From assembly GCA_963978905.1 (NCBI GenBank), contig OZ022256.1, forward strand, positions 33,629,426 through 33,693,425: a stretch of DNA of 64,000 bases. The letters are read 5' to 3'. This document shows positions 11,135 through 21,166 of this stretch, piece by piece. Both the position numbers and the translations under genes were made by a program. Each line of letters starts with the position of its first letter. The first letter of the stretch is position 1. Under the pieces are notes generated by a model. It was not told where the DNA came from. It saw nothing but the letters and a program-made list of their open reading frames with translations, and did not search any database. This stretch comes from Trichostrongylus colubriformis (Eukaryota > Nematoda > Chromadorea > Rhabditida > Trichostrongylidae).

Positions 11135-11831
11135 TTAGGTGTGTGCAGAATAAATGGCCAAAACGGACCGCTTTTTTTTTTCAAACCGCCATAATTTCGC
11201 TTTAACACAACTTTATTGGTTGAAAGAAAATTCATTCGAATCTACACGACCTTGTCAACGATCTGGTAAAGAAAATATGCAATTATGATAAAATTCTTGA
11301 TTTCGAAAATTAATAAAGTCAACGATGACATTTTTAAAATGCATAGTATCGGCGAATTTTTTCTGACGCACGTTTGCATCGAGAACCCCAAAAAAGGGAT
11401 AGGTCTGGGGAATAAGGGAGGTGAGGGAGAGTCTCGATGCCTAACTGCATCAGTTTCTGCCGGGTGACTTGCGAAGTGTGGGGTTTTGCGTTGTTTTGCG
11501 CACCCAGCAAAAACTGATGCAGTTAGGCATTGAGACTCTCCCTCATCCCCCTTATTCCCCAGACCTATCCCTGACGGATTACCACTTTTTCCGGGTTCTC
11601 GATGCAAACCTGCATCAGAAAAAAGTCCGCCGATACTATACTTGGTAAAAATGCCATTCTTGGCTTTATTGACTCTCGCAATCCGGAATACGATCGTGAT
11701 GGCACATTCTCATTACCAGATCGTTGGCAAGTTTGTGTAGATTCGAATGGTTTTTGTTTTGACAAATAAAGTTGTGTCTAAGCGAAGTTATGGCCAGTTA
11801 TGTTTTGGCCATTTATTCTGCAAACACCTAA
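11135..11831. mobile_element. Mariner-derived palindromic element (697 bp)
   Basis: Sister of the element at 785-1459: ends TTAGGTGTGTGCAGAATAAA, TA flanks (11133-11134, 11832-11833). Inverted arms meet near 11480. Both arms contain the block encoding the PHPPYSPDL-type mariner C-terminal segment next to the sequence GAGGGAGAGTCTCGATGCC. No other transposase portion is present. Several overlapping ORFs within it are palindrome shadows. Confidence 0.8.
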
Positions 11832-11983
11832 TACATCGACGACCATAATCTTGGAACATCTGTTATTATCTCCTCTAACTATAGCAAACGTTATTGCTGC
11901 ATGACAGGCGAACTTTAAGGCAGCGTTAGGGGTAATATGGGTAATAAGAGATCCCCAAAAGATATCGCTCACATGGAAACTAG

Positions 11984-12262
11984 TGCATGGGTCTACTTAC
12001 GACGAAAAATCGCGTGGCCGCCTGCGGCGGGTGCCCACGCCAGTGGCAGGGCGTGGCAGCCTCCAAGCGAGGCAGTGTGGCATGGGTGGAGGAGGCAGGG
12101 TGGCGCATGGGTGCAGGAGGCAGTGTGGCATTGGTGGAAGTGGAGAGGTGACGCAGCCACGCTCTGCCGAGCTCCCAAGGGCGATCGTTTCGGCAAGTGG
12201 CACTGGTGGCGCCGCGAGTGCGACGCCGCGAAGCGATTTTCTGTCGTAAGTAGACCCACCCA
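11984..12262. mobile_element. 279-bp MITE with 8-bp target duplication
   Basis: Inverted ends share GGGTCTACTTACGAC. Both sides are flanked by GAAACTAG (11976-11983 and 12263-12270), an exact 8-bp direct repeat. Eight-bp duplications are typical of hAT and a few other superfamilies (known), but the termini do not let me assign one. The interior is very G-rich on one strand (repeats of ggaggcagtgtggcat). The long ORFs on both strands here are by-products of composition. Confidence 0.75.
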
Positions 12263-12270
12263 GAAACTAG

Positions 12271-13165
12271 CGACATTGGAAGGTTACTCATGACGAAATT
12301 CGCGTCGGAACGCACGCCTGTGCTGTAAAGACGGCGTAATGGTTAACAGCCGACGCCTTTGAATGGCGGACGTCACATAGCGAAATGAATCCTGATTGGC
12401 TGCGGTGGGAGTGGTCAAGTAGCTGCGGCAGAGTTGGAGATACGCGGCGCGCTTTCAAAAACAGACGTCCAATGAGTCTATTTTGAAATGGCTGAAAATT
12501 TTTTTCGATGTTTTCGTTTCTGGTCAATACACGTAGAGGTGGCCAGGAATTTCTTTTTCTTTTCCTTTTTCTTTTTCATTCTTTCCTACCTGTTGTCCTA
12601 ACTCGCTCACGATTACCGGTGGGATGCCTCCTGAGTTTCTGTATTGTTCCTAAACTGTTTTTGCACATTGATTACTTGAAGCCATACCGAAGGAATACTC
12701 ATCCGGACTGTTCGCGTCTTGAAGGAATGGTCGTCCGCGTTGAGAATCAAGGGTAGAATGGGGTCCCACTTCTGCGGTCTTTGGCCATGACCTCCCGTTT
12801 CTCTTAATTGTCGTATTACCAAGCACCTCGACTTTTATATTTACTACATTTTCATCATATTCACTGCATTTTTCACTTTTCGTCCAAATTCCCCCTATCA
12901 CTGCCTCTAAATTTAAATTCATAGATCAGATGAGTAACTTACTTTTTTCTTCATAGGAATCCACATAGCTAGCGTGACAGTAGTCTCCCATTCCGTATGT
13001 TTTGCTTACTCTGACTCTAGACTTATCGAGGCATATAACATTAGGAAAGCGATTCAAGCTGGGATTCCCCAAAAAGTCGTCAAATGAGGCCGGATATGCA
13101 TTAACTTGCGAGTGCAAATCCTTCAGTACATTCCTCTGAAAGTTGTGTAATAGCAGTCAAGCAAC
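12271..13165. other. No feature seen
   Basis: Includes a pyrimidine run at 12550-12590. No supported gene or repeat. Confidence 0.35.
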
Positions 13166-13169
13166 TTAA

Positions 13170-13794
13170 AGGCACAGTTCACGATAATATGAGTACCTTG
13201 GTTCCATCAACGAGCTGATAGCCCCATCCACAAGGGCAAAGCGTGTGCCGTCATCACGGCGCGAGGGTGGGTGCTTAACGCGTAAGGGACATGTGAATAA
13301 GATGGCGGCCACCTCCTCAAGATGCCCCACACCCCATCTTCGATTCAAGCAGCTGGTAAGCGGTGGCTTCCACGTGTAATGAGAGGCATGATATCGACTG
13401 CGATAAGAAATGATAGGCGATACTCCCATTGTAAAAACAACCTTATCGGATATTATCACGTAAAAACTTGTCCAAATATTACATGCTTTTAAGCTGCAAA
13501 CTCGTCGAATCCAGAGGTCAGAAACACTTCGTTTCCAAGGTTTTCGGAAAGTTTCGCCGTTTCTTTTTCACACTTGTGTTCTTTAGCACTCCCAGAGCCA
13601 CCGCTTACCAGCTGCTTGAATCGAAGATGGGGTGTGGGGCATCTTGAGGAGGTGGCCGCCATCTTATTCACATGTCCCTTACGCGTTAAGCACCCACCCT
13701 CGCGCCGTGATGACGGCACACGCTTTGCCCTTGTGGATGGGGCTATCAGCTCGTTGATGGAACCAAGGTACTCATATTATCGTGAACTGTGCCT
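13170..13794. mobile_element. TTAA-type MITE, copy 3 (625 bp)
   Basis: Best preserved member: exact TTAA flanks (13166-13169, 13795-13798) and inverted arms of about 200 bp beginning AGGCACAGTTCACGATAATA. The central part (about 13390-13600) is unique to one strand and resembles the interior of copies 2 and 4. No transposase. The TTAA target suggests mobilisation by a piggyBac-type transposase (inference). Confidence 0.85.
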
Positions 13795-13798
13795 TTAA

Positions 13799-14974
13799 TC
13801 GAAAAGGAGTATGATTGTCCTTGCTGCTATATGACTCCGTTTAGAGCTGCTCTACTACAAACCCACATACTCTACTGCACAGTACGAAGGTCATGTCAAC
13901 ATTTCGTGAGTTCTGCATATCTCCACAAATGATGAAGTCGCGGCACTACTGTCTCACTTGAAACCACATTTCACTTCTCATCTAGAATTCTAGAAAAGCG
14001 TTTCCCCTGTGAATAAACATCTAGATTCTGCAAAGACCACGTTCGTACTCTTTCCACGTTTTGAGGAGTAGTGCTAGAGAAGAAAAGGCTCCTTCAGGGG
14101 AGACTAAACAGAAGACAAAATCTCCACAACATATGGACGTTGTTGGTACAAACGCCCTTCTTCCCTACCCTTCCTTCCTTGATCTTTCTGTTTTGCGTAG
14201 TGCGCTCGACAGTCTATCTTCCTCGTTTACCATCCAAAAAAGCCTATTGATGAAAAGATGTTATTTTTATCGCTACATCCACGGCAAGGCCAGACATTAC
14301 CCCTAGTTATATTTCAAGTGCAACTATGTACATTCAGGATTATTGTGGAATGTCCCTTTGAGGCTAGGTTGTGCTCCCCTTAACATCCTTGACTGAGAGC
14401 ATACAGATTCATGAGTATTCAACTTGTCATTCGGATACTGTTCCCCCATCCACAAAGCACTTCATAGCAAATGCTAGGAAAAAGTAAAGAAAAGATAAGG
14501 TTGATTCAGAAGCAAGGATGACAAAGCTGAGGGAAGAGCATACTCAGAACACATTTCATTCGAATGCGTGGCAAGAGCGAAGGCACAGCGCATTTTTTAG
14601 CTTCTTAGCAAATATCGCGCCGTCATGTAAGCACAAATTAGGAAGCATTCAAACGGAATACCAGGAAATTATACCGTGCTTGAAGCCTCCGAACAGATTT
14701 TTTCGACAAAATCATTTGGCTTGATTGTCTGCTTGGAGACTTTGAGTGTAGCATCGCCGGAATATTGAATTTCGTCTTTTGCTGAAAACTATGCCTCAGA
14801 AGGGGTAAGCTTCAGACTATCCCTGAACAATTTAAAGCTCCACTGAGAGCTATACTGTGCCAGGTCTGTCAAGTTAAATGATGATTCAATCTGGAAGCTC
14901 TACGTCAATGGTAAATCGCATGGCACTATGGGTATGTAACACTTTTGACCACTTGCTCCAGCAACGTCTTCACG
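13799..14974. other. No feature seen
   Basis: AT-rich DNA. Frames at 14061-14306 and 14518-14724 are open but have no splice signals or family resemblance. Confidence 0.35.
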
Positions 14975-15245
14975 ATATCCTTCTATTATATGAACCAGTA
15001 ACTTTGTGCGTCTGTTTGTCGGTATGTCGCTCGGTATGTAAGTATGTTTGTATGTAAGTATGTGAGTATGTAAGTACGTAACTATGTAGGTATGTAATTA
15101 TGTAAGTATGTCTGTAAACGCAAATGAATGATTATGATGAGGGAATGATAGAGCAAAGCAACCGCTTTGGGAAGGGAGAAACCGAAGGGTGCTGGAGTAT
15201 CATTGTAAGGCTTGGTTATCATTGTGATAGCACCTACTACTTATA
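14975..15245. repeat. Dispersed repeat with internal minisatellite
   Basis: Second copy of the repeat also seen at about 9210 and 17765. In this copy 15028-15115 is expanded into an irregular array of the 8-mer GTATGTAA. It ends next to the element starting at 15246. Confidence 0.6.
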
Positions 15246-16146
15246 CAGGGTGTCCCAAAATTATGGGCGCCTGGACTCGTGTTTCTTCGTATTCCTCTAT
15301 GCAATTGTATCAATCCTTTTTCTTTCATTCACTAGTCAGCGGGTGCACAGGATCTTCTTCTACCGAGGTGCATGCTTGTCGCGGTGAAGCTCATGGTATA
15401 TTCGAGATTTCAGAAGTTTTTCAAATGCACTTCGCGGTCATTCGCTTCAACGGTGATATGCACCTCACCGTCCTTTGGTTCAGCCGAAAAAATTTCACGT
15501 CCTGAACCGTTAAGGGCAACCCACTGTGGCCAACAACGTCTGGTAGGGTATACTATGTCGATAGGGTGTTTGGGTACCAGCAAGCGGGTCCCAGTCATGA
15601 TTGAGGGTCCAATAATGACACGCTGTTGATTTCCGTCGATTTCGGCGTAAAGCTGCGGGAATGTGAACATGAAGAACACGCTGCTACACATAATGAAGCA
15701 TTGGCCTCACTAGTACTCCGCAACAGTACCTGGTGAATTTAGCGGCATGGCGCTTAAGTTTATAGAATCAAATTGATACAAAAGCGCTGCCGACCCGACG
15801 AAACGTCCGTCAAATCTCCCAAAACAAGATTCCATTGATCTCTTGCCGCGCTACTCAACTAGAAGCAAGGTCTGACGAGTCAGCCATCCTAGTATAGAGT
15901 TATATAAGGTAGCCCTGTGAAAGATTTGGGAGGGACTGTATGGGAAAAGCCCTGTGTCAAGGGCGGCTGAGTGATGAACAGACTTTGAGCTTATATCCTT
16001 GTCGGGGCAGAGAAACTTATGATATGGCTGCTGTGTCTTGTTACATAAGATGTGAGTAAAGTTGTGATGGGTTGGTTTTTCATTCACTCTATTGACGCCA
16101 ACAAAATATTGCAATATATTGGCACCCGTAATTATGAGACACCGTG
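15246..16146. mobile_element. 901-bp element with TA flanks and a conserved minus-strand ORF
   Basis: Ends CAGGGTGTCCCAAAATTATG and the inverse near 16120-16146, flanked by TA (15244-15245, 16147-16148), in the style of mariner or Tc-derived non-autonomous elements. The interior carries a 93-codon minus ORF (15410-15691). A second, decayed copy lies at 10392. Confidence 0.65.
15410..15691 (-). CDS. ORF inside the 15246 element, unrecognised
   Basis: 93 codons. The start MCSSVFFMFTFP is followed by a region with a few charged and aromatic residues; I do not recognise a domain. The corresponding ORF in the 10392 copy starts with a similar peptide, so this stretch may be coding sequence picked up by the element or a real, short element protein. 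Alternatively both are relics of one ancestral sequence without selection. No promoter or poly(A) signal is evident. Confidence 0.25.
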   Translation of the reverse strand: MCSSVFFMFTFPQLYAEIDGNQQRVIIGPSIMTGTRLLVPKHPIDIVYPTRRCWPQWVALNGSGREIFSAEPKDGEVHITVEANDREVHLKNF

Positions 16147-16319
16147 TATAAACACCTATTTCGTATCCTCGCCGCCATTCTGCGGTGTGCTGACGTCGCA
16201 ATAGGTGTCGGCGCACTGGACATGCAGGTGTTTAATTATAGGAGGAAACCATTTGGATTAGGCCGAGCAGGGGTGGGTAATTGAGTAAATGAAAACTATT
16301 CCAAGTTTTAGGAGGTTAT

Positions 16320-16465
16320 TGCCGGCTCAGTGAACTATCATTAAGTGAGTAGAGGGCCTTAAACGATGGTAGACCTCATAACGGGGTACACTCTCCGATC
16401 TGTGATACGGGTGGAACCAGTGGATTTGCGGATAAATGTGAAATCAACAATGTTCCTACTGTAGA
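16320..16465. repeat. Short dispersed repeat
   Basis: The block GGTAGACCTCATAACGGGGT and following sequence recur at about 18165-18265, with moderate divergence. Confidence 0.45.
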
Positions 16466-16479
16466 TAATCCGTTTGCCC

Positions 16480-17770
16480 GTGGAGGTGTCCGTCCGTTTG
16501 TCACAAAACTCATATCTCGCGTCGCAGCGAGGGTGGAGCACTGAATTTTACAAGTGATATAGGGGGGGGGGGGATATAGGGACCTTGCGGTGGTGGACGG
16601 AAAGTGATAGCAGTTGATAAGGGCTAACAAGGACCTTCCGGAGGCGAATGTCACCAAAGTCGCTTCGCCTTTCGCGTTGGCCCTAGAGCGTTGACCCTCC
16701 TAGGTATGGCGCGAGGTGGGGCGGGAATATTAAAGGCACAGTTCACGATAATTTTCGTGCCTCGTCGCGCTCCATGAACACTCTAGGAGTGCTAAAGAAC
16801 ACAAGTGTCGAGAAAAAACGAGGAAACATTTCGAGAACCTTAAAAGTGAAGTGTTTCTGACCTTCGGATTCGACGAGTCTGCAGCTTATAAGCAAGTAAT
16901 GTTTGGACAAGTTTTCACGTGATAATATCCGATAAGGTTGTTTTTACAATGGGAGTATCTCCTATTATTTCTTATCGCGGTCGATATCATTCTTCTCATT
17001 CACGTAAAAGCCACCGCTCACCAGCTGGTTGAATCAAAGATGGGTGTGGGCCATCTTCAGACGGTGGTCGTCATCTTATTTACATGTTCTCTCGCATTAA
17101 ACACCCACCCTCGCGCCGTGATGACGGCACATGCTTTGCCCTTGTGGAAGGGGCTACCTACTCGCTGATGGAACCAAGGTACTCATATTATCGTGAACTG
17201 TGCCTTTAATGGTGGGTGACCCACACTGATAACGGTTGATAAGGTTCGATAAGGAGGGCAAAGAGGCAAGAGCCATAGAATCGTTTCGTTTTCGCATTGA
17301 TCCTGGAGCGTTCATACTCACAGGTGTTGTGCGGGGTAGGACGGGGACATTAAGGTGGGTGGGTGCATCGATAGCGGTTGATAAGATTCGATAAGGAGCG
17401 TCAAAAGGCCATTGTCGCGAAATCCGTTTCCTCTCTCGACAGAAAATGGAGGGTCCAAACACATAGTTGTTGTAGGAGGGAATTAGTCCGAAGCGGGACC
17501 TAAATGGTACAACGACTGCTTAGCGCCTTAACAGCCGTTAAGAAGTCGATTAGTAAAATCCAGTGCGTCGCCAACTACTACTACACGACCGCTACAATGA
17601 AAGCGTCTGTCTGATAAACAGTGCCATTGAATGAACATATTTTAATTATGTTCTGATATCAGCGGCCGATACATCGACCGCTAAATTTTTTAGCATCCAA
17701 GTAATGGTGCGCGTCTTTTGATACTGCGTCCTACGATGGTCGATTCATGATCAGGATACCATCTACATAT
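16480..17770. repeat. Long dispersed repeat, copy R4, split by a MITE
   Basis: Shares with 60075-61440, 61955-63060 and 26145-27440 the sequence AATTCATATCTCGCGTCGCA, then repeated modules built on 'ctgataa.ggttgataagattcgataagg.gc.tcaaaa' and 'cgaatccgtttcgc'. The TTAA MITE at 16734-17205 interrupts it exactly at an ATTAATGG that is uninterrupted in the other copies. No coding frame spans the copies; it may be a non-coding retro- or DNA element. Confidence 0.65.
16734..17205. mobile_element. TTAA-type MITE, copy 4 (472 bp), nested in R4
   Basis: Exact TTAA on both sides (16730-16733, 17206-17209). The two halves of the host repeat rejoin across it. Ends AGGCACAGTTCACGATAAT. The interior is a shorter relative of copy 3 in a different arm arrangement. 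Confidence 0.88.
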
Positions 17771-18010
17771 CCCTCTTTTATAAAAACAATTTACTTTGTT
17801 TGTCGGTCTGTACATCTATCTGTCCGCAGGCGAGTGATTGTGATTAGGGAACGATAGGGCAAACAACCGCTTTAGGCATTGTTCATAGTTTGCGATTCAG
17901 GCGATCGCGCGATCGCCTGAATCGCGAACTATAAACAATGCCTTAGGTCGGGAGAAACCGCTGGTTAGTGGAGTACCGTTGTAAGGCCATGTTATCGTAG
18001 TGATAGCATC
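17765..18010. repeat. Third copy of the minisatellite-bearing repeat
   Basis: Matches 14975-15245 and 9210-9345. Its AACCGCTTTA-GGTCGGGAGAAACC segment is split by the 68-bp palindromic element at 17875-17942. Confidence 0.6.
17875..17942. mobile_element. 68-bp near-perfect palindromic MITE
   Basis: Two 34-bp arms (GGCATTGTTCATAGTTTGCG outward in both directions) with only a few mismatches and no loop, centred on CGATCGCGCGATCG. Flanked by TTA on both sides (17872-17874, 17943-17945), read as a 3-bp target duplication. It is essentially only the two termini of the family at 6288, 21167, 23885 and 47227. Confidence 0.82.
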
Positions 18011-18279
18011 TCCAACTTATAACACCTACGTCGTACCTTCACCTCATTCTTGAACTAAACTGTCCCAAAAACGGGTGACTGTGTAAATCAAAGCGATTGC
18101 AATCTTTTTCATAAGCTATGAGTGGCTCAGACACCTATCATGAAGTACTTGGGAGCCGGAGTGGATGGTAGACCTCAGAAAGGGGTACATTCTCCGATTT
18201 TTGCGACTGATGGGTGCACCAACTGATATGCAAATAAGTGTGAATCCAACAATGTTATACCATAATCCTTGCCAAATCA

Positions 18280-19143
18280 CATTGCTGAGGAGCTTCTGAT
18301 AACATTTTCGTATGGATACCAGTCGGATCGCCAGCCGCCATCGCCCACATCTTCTTCTCAGGGGGGCGGCTTTGCCAGCCCTTCCAGATTCCATTTTTCT
18401 CTCATTGTTACTCACTCTTTACATAGAGGGCCTCAATAGATAGTATTCTACTCCAGTGCCCGCTCTTTGCGGTTGCAGTACCGGCTCTGCCAAAACTATA
18501 TGGGCTCGCTTCCATGTCGACAACACATGAGGCCTAATGTTCAGATCTGATCGAACTCCTCTGCGGACTCATGCCGGCTGTGGACTCTGTGCGCTGCCGA
18601 AAAGCAGGCTTAACTGAAACTTTATGCATATCCTAATTCTTTCGCCTTGAACAGTCTTCTGTTTCCTTCTCCGGTATTATGCGGAAAGCTACTATCACTG
18701 CGGTCTTTGAAGAGCAGCGAGGAGTTGTCTCTTGAGGATGCTAGGAGAATGTGACAACGTATGTTGAATTCATTTTTGACAAAATAATGCCCTCAATAAT
18801 GCCAAGATGTTACTAGCTGTATCTTTGATCAGACGTATGGCCATATTGTGTTCTTTTTCGCTACCTATCGATCGAGAATTCTCTGCGGGAGGTATACGCT
18901 TCTCCCATCCTCCTTAGTGTGCGCCGAACAGTTTCCACATATCACCTTAAAATCTTTACCACCGAGTGCTCACTGTAGGGATCCATATTTGTAATAACCG
19001 CTGACCTATGTAAAGAGTGTGTAAATGAATCCATAAAAAATGAAATTTCAGGGGAGCCCGGCTTTTCTCCTAAGAAGGAGGACGGCCCGGCGGCACCTGG
19101 GCGATCCGACTGGTTGTTCCAAAACCCAGACATCTGATTCAAA
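18280..19143. other. No feature seen
   Basis: Intergenic DNA upstream of the gene at 19144. No TATA-type element I would defend. Confidence 0.35.
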
Positions 19144-19674
19144 ATGGGATCTGCCAAAAGAGAAGTTCTATATGCGTGGGAAATGCGCTCCACCGTTTTC
19201 CTCATCACGGAGAAGGGAAACGCAATCCGTTTCAACGACCGTGATCAAGTCTACAAGTCAACAGCACGTCGTGAATCTATGCAGGCGGGTAGTTGGCTCG
19301 AAGTTGAGGGAGCCTGTCGCGATCTCTCAAAAGTAGTTTGGTTTGGAAAGGATCATCGTCGAGAAGTTCATTGAGAAACATCGGAGAAAGCGTTGCTCTT
19401 GCTAACTTGATTTCCTCGACTTCGAAAAGGTCGTCAATCATCCGCTCTTCCAATATTCTGGAATCCTCCGAAAACTACAGGTTCTAAAAGCGATGTAAAC
19501 GATGAAGCCCCCACACGCATTCCGCATGGACTGGCAGCTAAAGCTAGCCTTTGGGCAGGGGTATACAGAAAATCGGCTTGGACCCCTTCCCCTTTCTCAC
19601 ACATGTTGGCTGGCATCATGTGGTATCTCGTGCGAGGACCATTGAAAACCACCCTCCCTAAATTGCTCCGATAG
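19144..19674 (+). CDS. Small spliced gene, unrecognised product
   Basis: A pyrimidine-containing acceptor (gttgttccaaaacccag, ending about 19130) lies 14 bp before the ATG, as for a spliced-leader site. The first block is open from 19144 for 76 codons (MGSAKREVLYAWEMRSTV...). A later block, clearly coding, runs in another frame from about 19497 to a TAG at 19672-19674 (…GLAAKASLWAGVYRK…). A stretch between (about 19357-19434) supplies coding-like codons before a GT donor and a 62-bp intron. The link between the first and second blocks needs a frame change that I could not place at a normal-size intron, so the model is incomplete or the gene is damaged. AATAAA at 19687-19692, 13 bp past the stop, supports the 3' end. 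No known domain. Confidence 0.5.
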
Positions 19675-19686
19675 CGTATAACAGAA

Positions 19687-19692
19687 AATAAA
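19687..19692 (+). terminator. Poly(A) signal of the 19144 gene
   Basis: AATAAA thirteen bases after the stop codon. Confidence 0.5.
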
Positions 19693-19699
19693 TTCAGAC

Positions 19700-20275
19700 A
19701 TAAGCAAGAAAGTGGCGAAGTGCTGGCAAAGGAAGGCCTCCACATAAAGCAGACCAAGTTTCCAGCTCCGACAAATGCATATAGTCCCTCGTGAATCCCT
19801 ACGAGAGAGACATTCAGAAAATCTTTCGACTTGCAGTATCAGAGGGCCGATGTTATCACACAACTGTGAGTAAAGCCGTCAAATCTCGACAAGTGCCAGA
19901 GATGAAATGGAAAGGTCCACCAGGAATTTCTGCAAGATGAATGCGGCAGGACCCTTGAGAATTAAGTATGCCGGGAAGTGTCTGTGTAAGCTAAGATGGA
20001 CGGGCGCTTGAAGGCGGTTCAAAAGGTTAAGAGACATTGGAAAACACTGCGTATCCCACCTCATCAGACAACACTACCACAACTTCATCTACAAAACGTA
20101 ATAGCAGTGGAGGTAGATGAAGGGCATGTACGAAGGGCATGTAAAACATACTCTAGGAATGAGAAAGAAGGAGGCACGTGGAGTGGGCGGAACAAGTATG
20201 TGTGAGGATTTCCCACTTGAGAAGTACATTACTCAACCGGACGGCTTCCCCCTTGATGAAGGTATGGCTCGCTTA
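19700..20275 (+). pseudogene. Patchy coding-like sequence in changing frames
   Basis: Short plus-strand runs look like codons (for example about 19820-19945 and 19996-20115), but each ends at a stop and the frame changes. No family is recognisable. This could be a decayed gene or exons whose joins I cannot resolve. Confidence 0.25.
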
Positions 20276-20682
20276 CAACCCAGTTCACACTGGGGAATGG
20301 TAAACGGACAAATGTGCGGTGGTACTCACTACCGCAACGCGTGAGCTTGCGTCGCGGTTCGTCGTCAGTGGGCACAGGCTTTCTCCCGTCTCGTCGCTCC
20401 GTCTGCGCACTCCGCGTAAGAGAGTGCACGTGGCGAGATACTCGCAGAGTGTACTACGCATGATTGGTACGGAAGCCAACGTTGTCTCAGCATAGTCCGA
20501 CGAGACGGACGATACTGTGGGGGAGCGGTGAAGTGAAGAAGAGTGATCCGTTGTCATTGCGATTGGGGTTCCAAATCGCCAATTTAGTAAATGCGGGAGC
20601 CTTCGGTTCCCGTTTTTGTAGGGTCGGCGCACTTTTAGAGGCGAATGCAGAGTTGCTTCCGTCTCACTGATACTAGCTCTCA

Positions 20683-21010
20683 ACAATGATATTTGGCTAC
20701 ACCCCATATTAGCCCCCGCGTCGGGGCTTCCTTCGCTTGCAGGCTTAGGTTAAAATATACACTTGAGTATACATTCTGCAATGACAAGTGTCGCTTTCTT
20801 CTCACCGATGTTATAAACTCAAGAACGATATTTGGCGACGGCCCATATTAGCCCCACGTCGGGGCTTCCTTCCTTTGCAGGCTTAGGTTAAAATATACAC
20901 TTGAGTATACATTTCGTGATGTCAAGTGTCGCTTTCTTCTCACCGATGTTATAAACTCAAGAACGATATTTGGCGACGGCCCATATTAGCCCCCACGTCG
21001 AGGCTTCATT
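20683..21010. repeat. 139-bp tandem repeat, about 2.4 units
   Basis: Units begin near 20683, 20821 and 20960 and share GGCTTAGGTTAAAATATACA, ATACACTTGAGTATACAT and AAGTGTCGCTTTCTTCTCAC. Differences between units are few. TATACACTTGAGTATA within each unit is an imperfect palindrome. Confidence 0.8.
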
Positions 21011-21017
21011 CCCTTGC

Positions 21018-21078
21018 AATGCGCGCGAAGCGCGCGTGACTCTTGGCTCGCCGCTTTAGCGGCGAGTTAGGAGTCACT
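21018..21078. other. Two adjacent strong hairpins
   Basis: GCGCGAAGCGCGC, then GTGACTC..GCTCGCCGC-TTTA-GCGGCGAGT..GAGTCAC. The second stem has 16 pairs around a TTTA loop with a symmetric 3-base bulge. It could form in single-stranded DNA or RNA. No evidence of expression. Confidence 0.5.
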
Positions 21079-21166
21079 ATTCTACACACACCTTAGTAGA
21101 CGAAGATCTCATGTGCTGCTCACGAAGAGCCTTGCCCGATGAGATAAGAAGATCTAGAGCTCATAA

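Noticed and set aside
11937..12315. Cluster of overlapping ORFs on both strands
   Set aside because: They lie in a G-rich MITE with 8-bp duplications; the composition alone explains the open frames.
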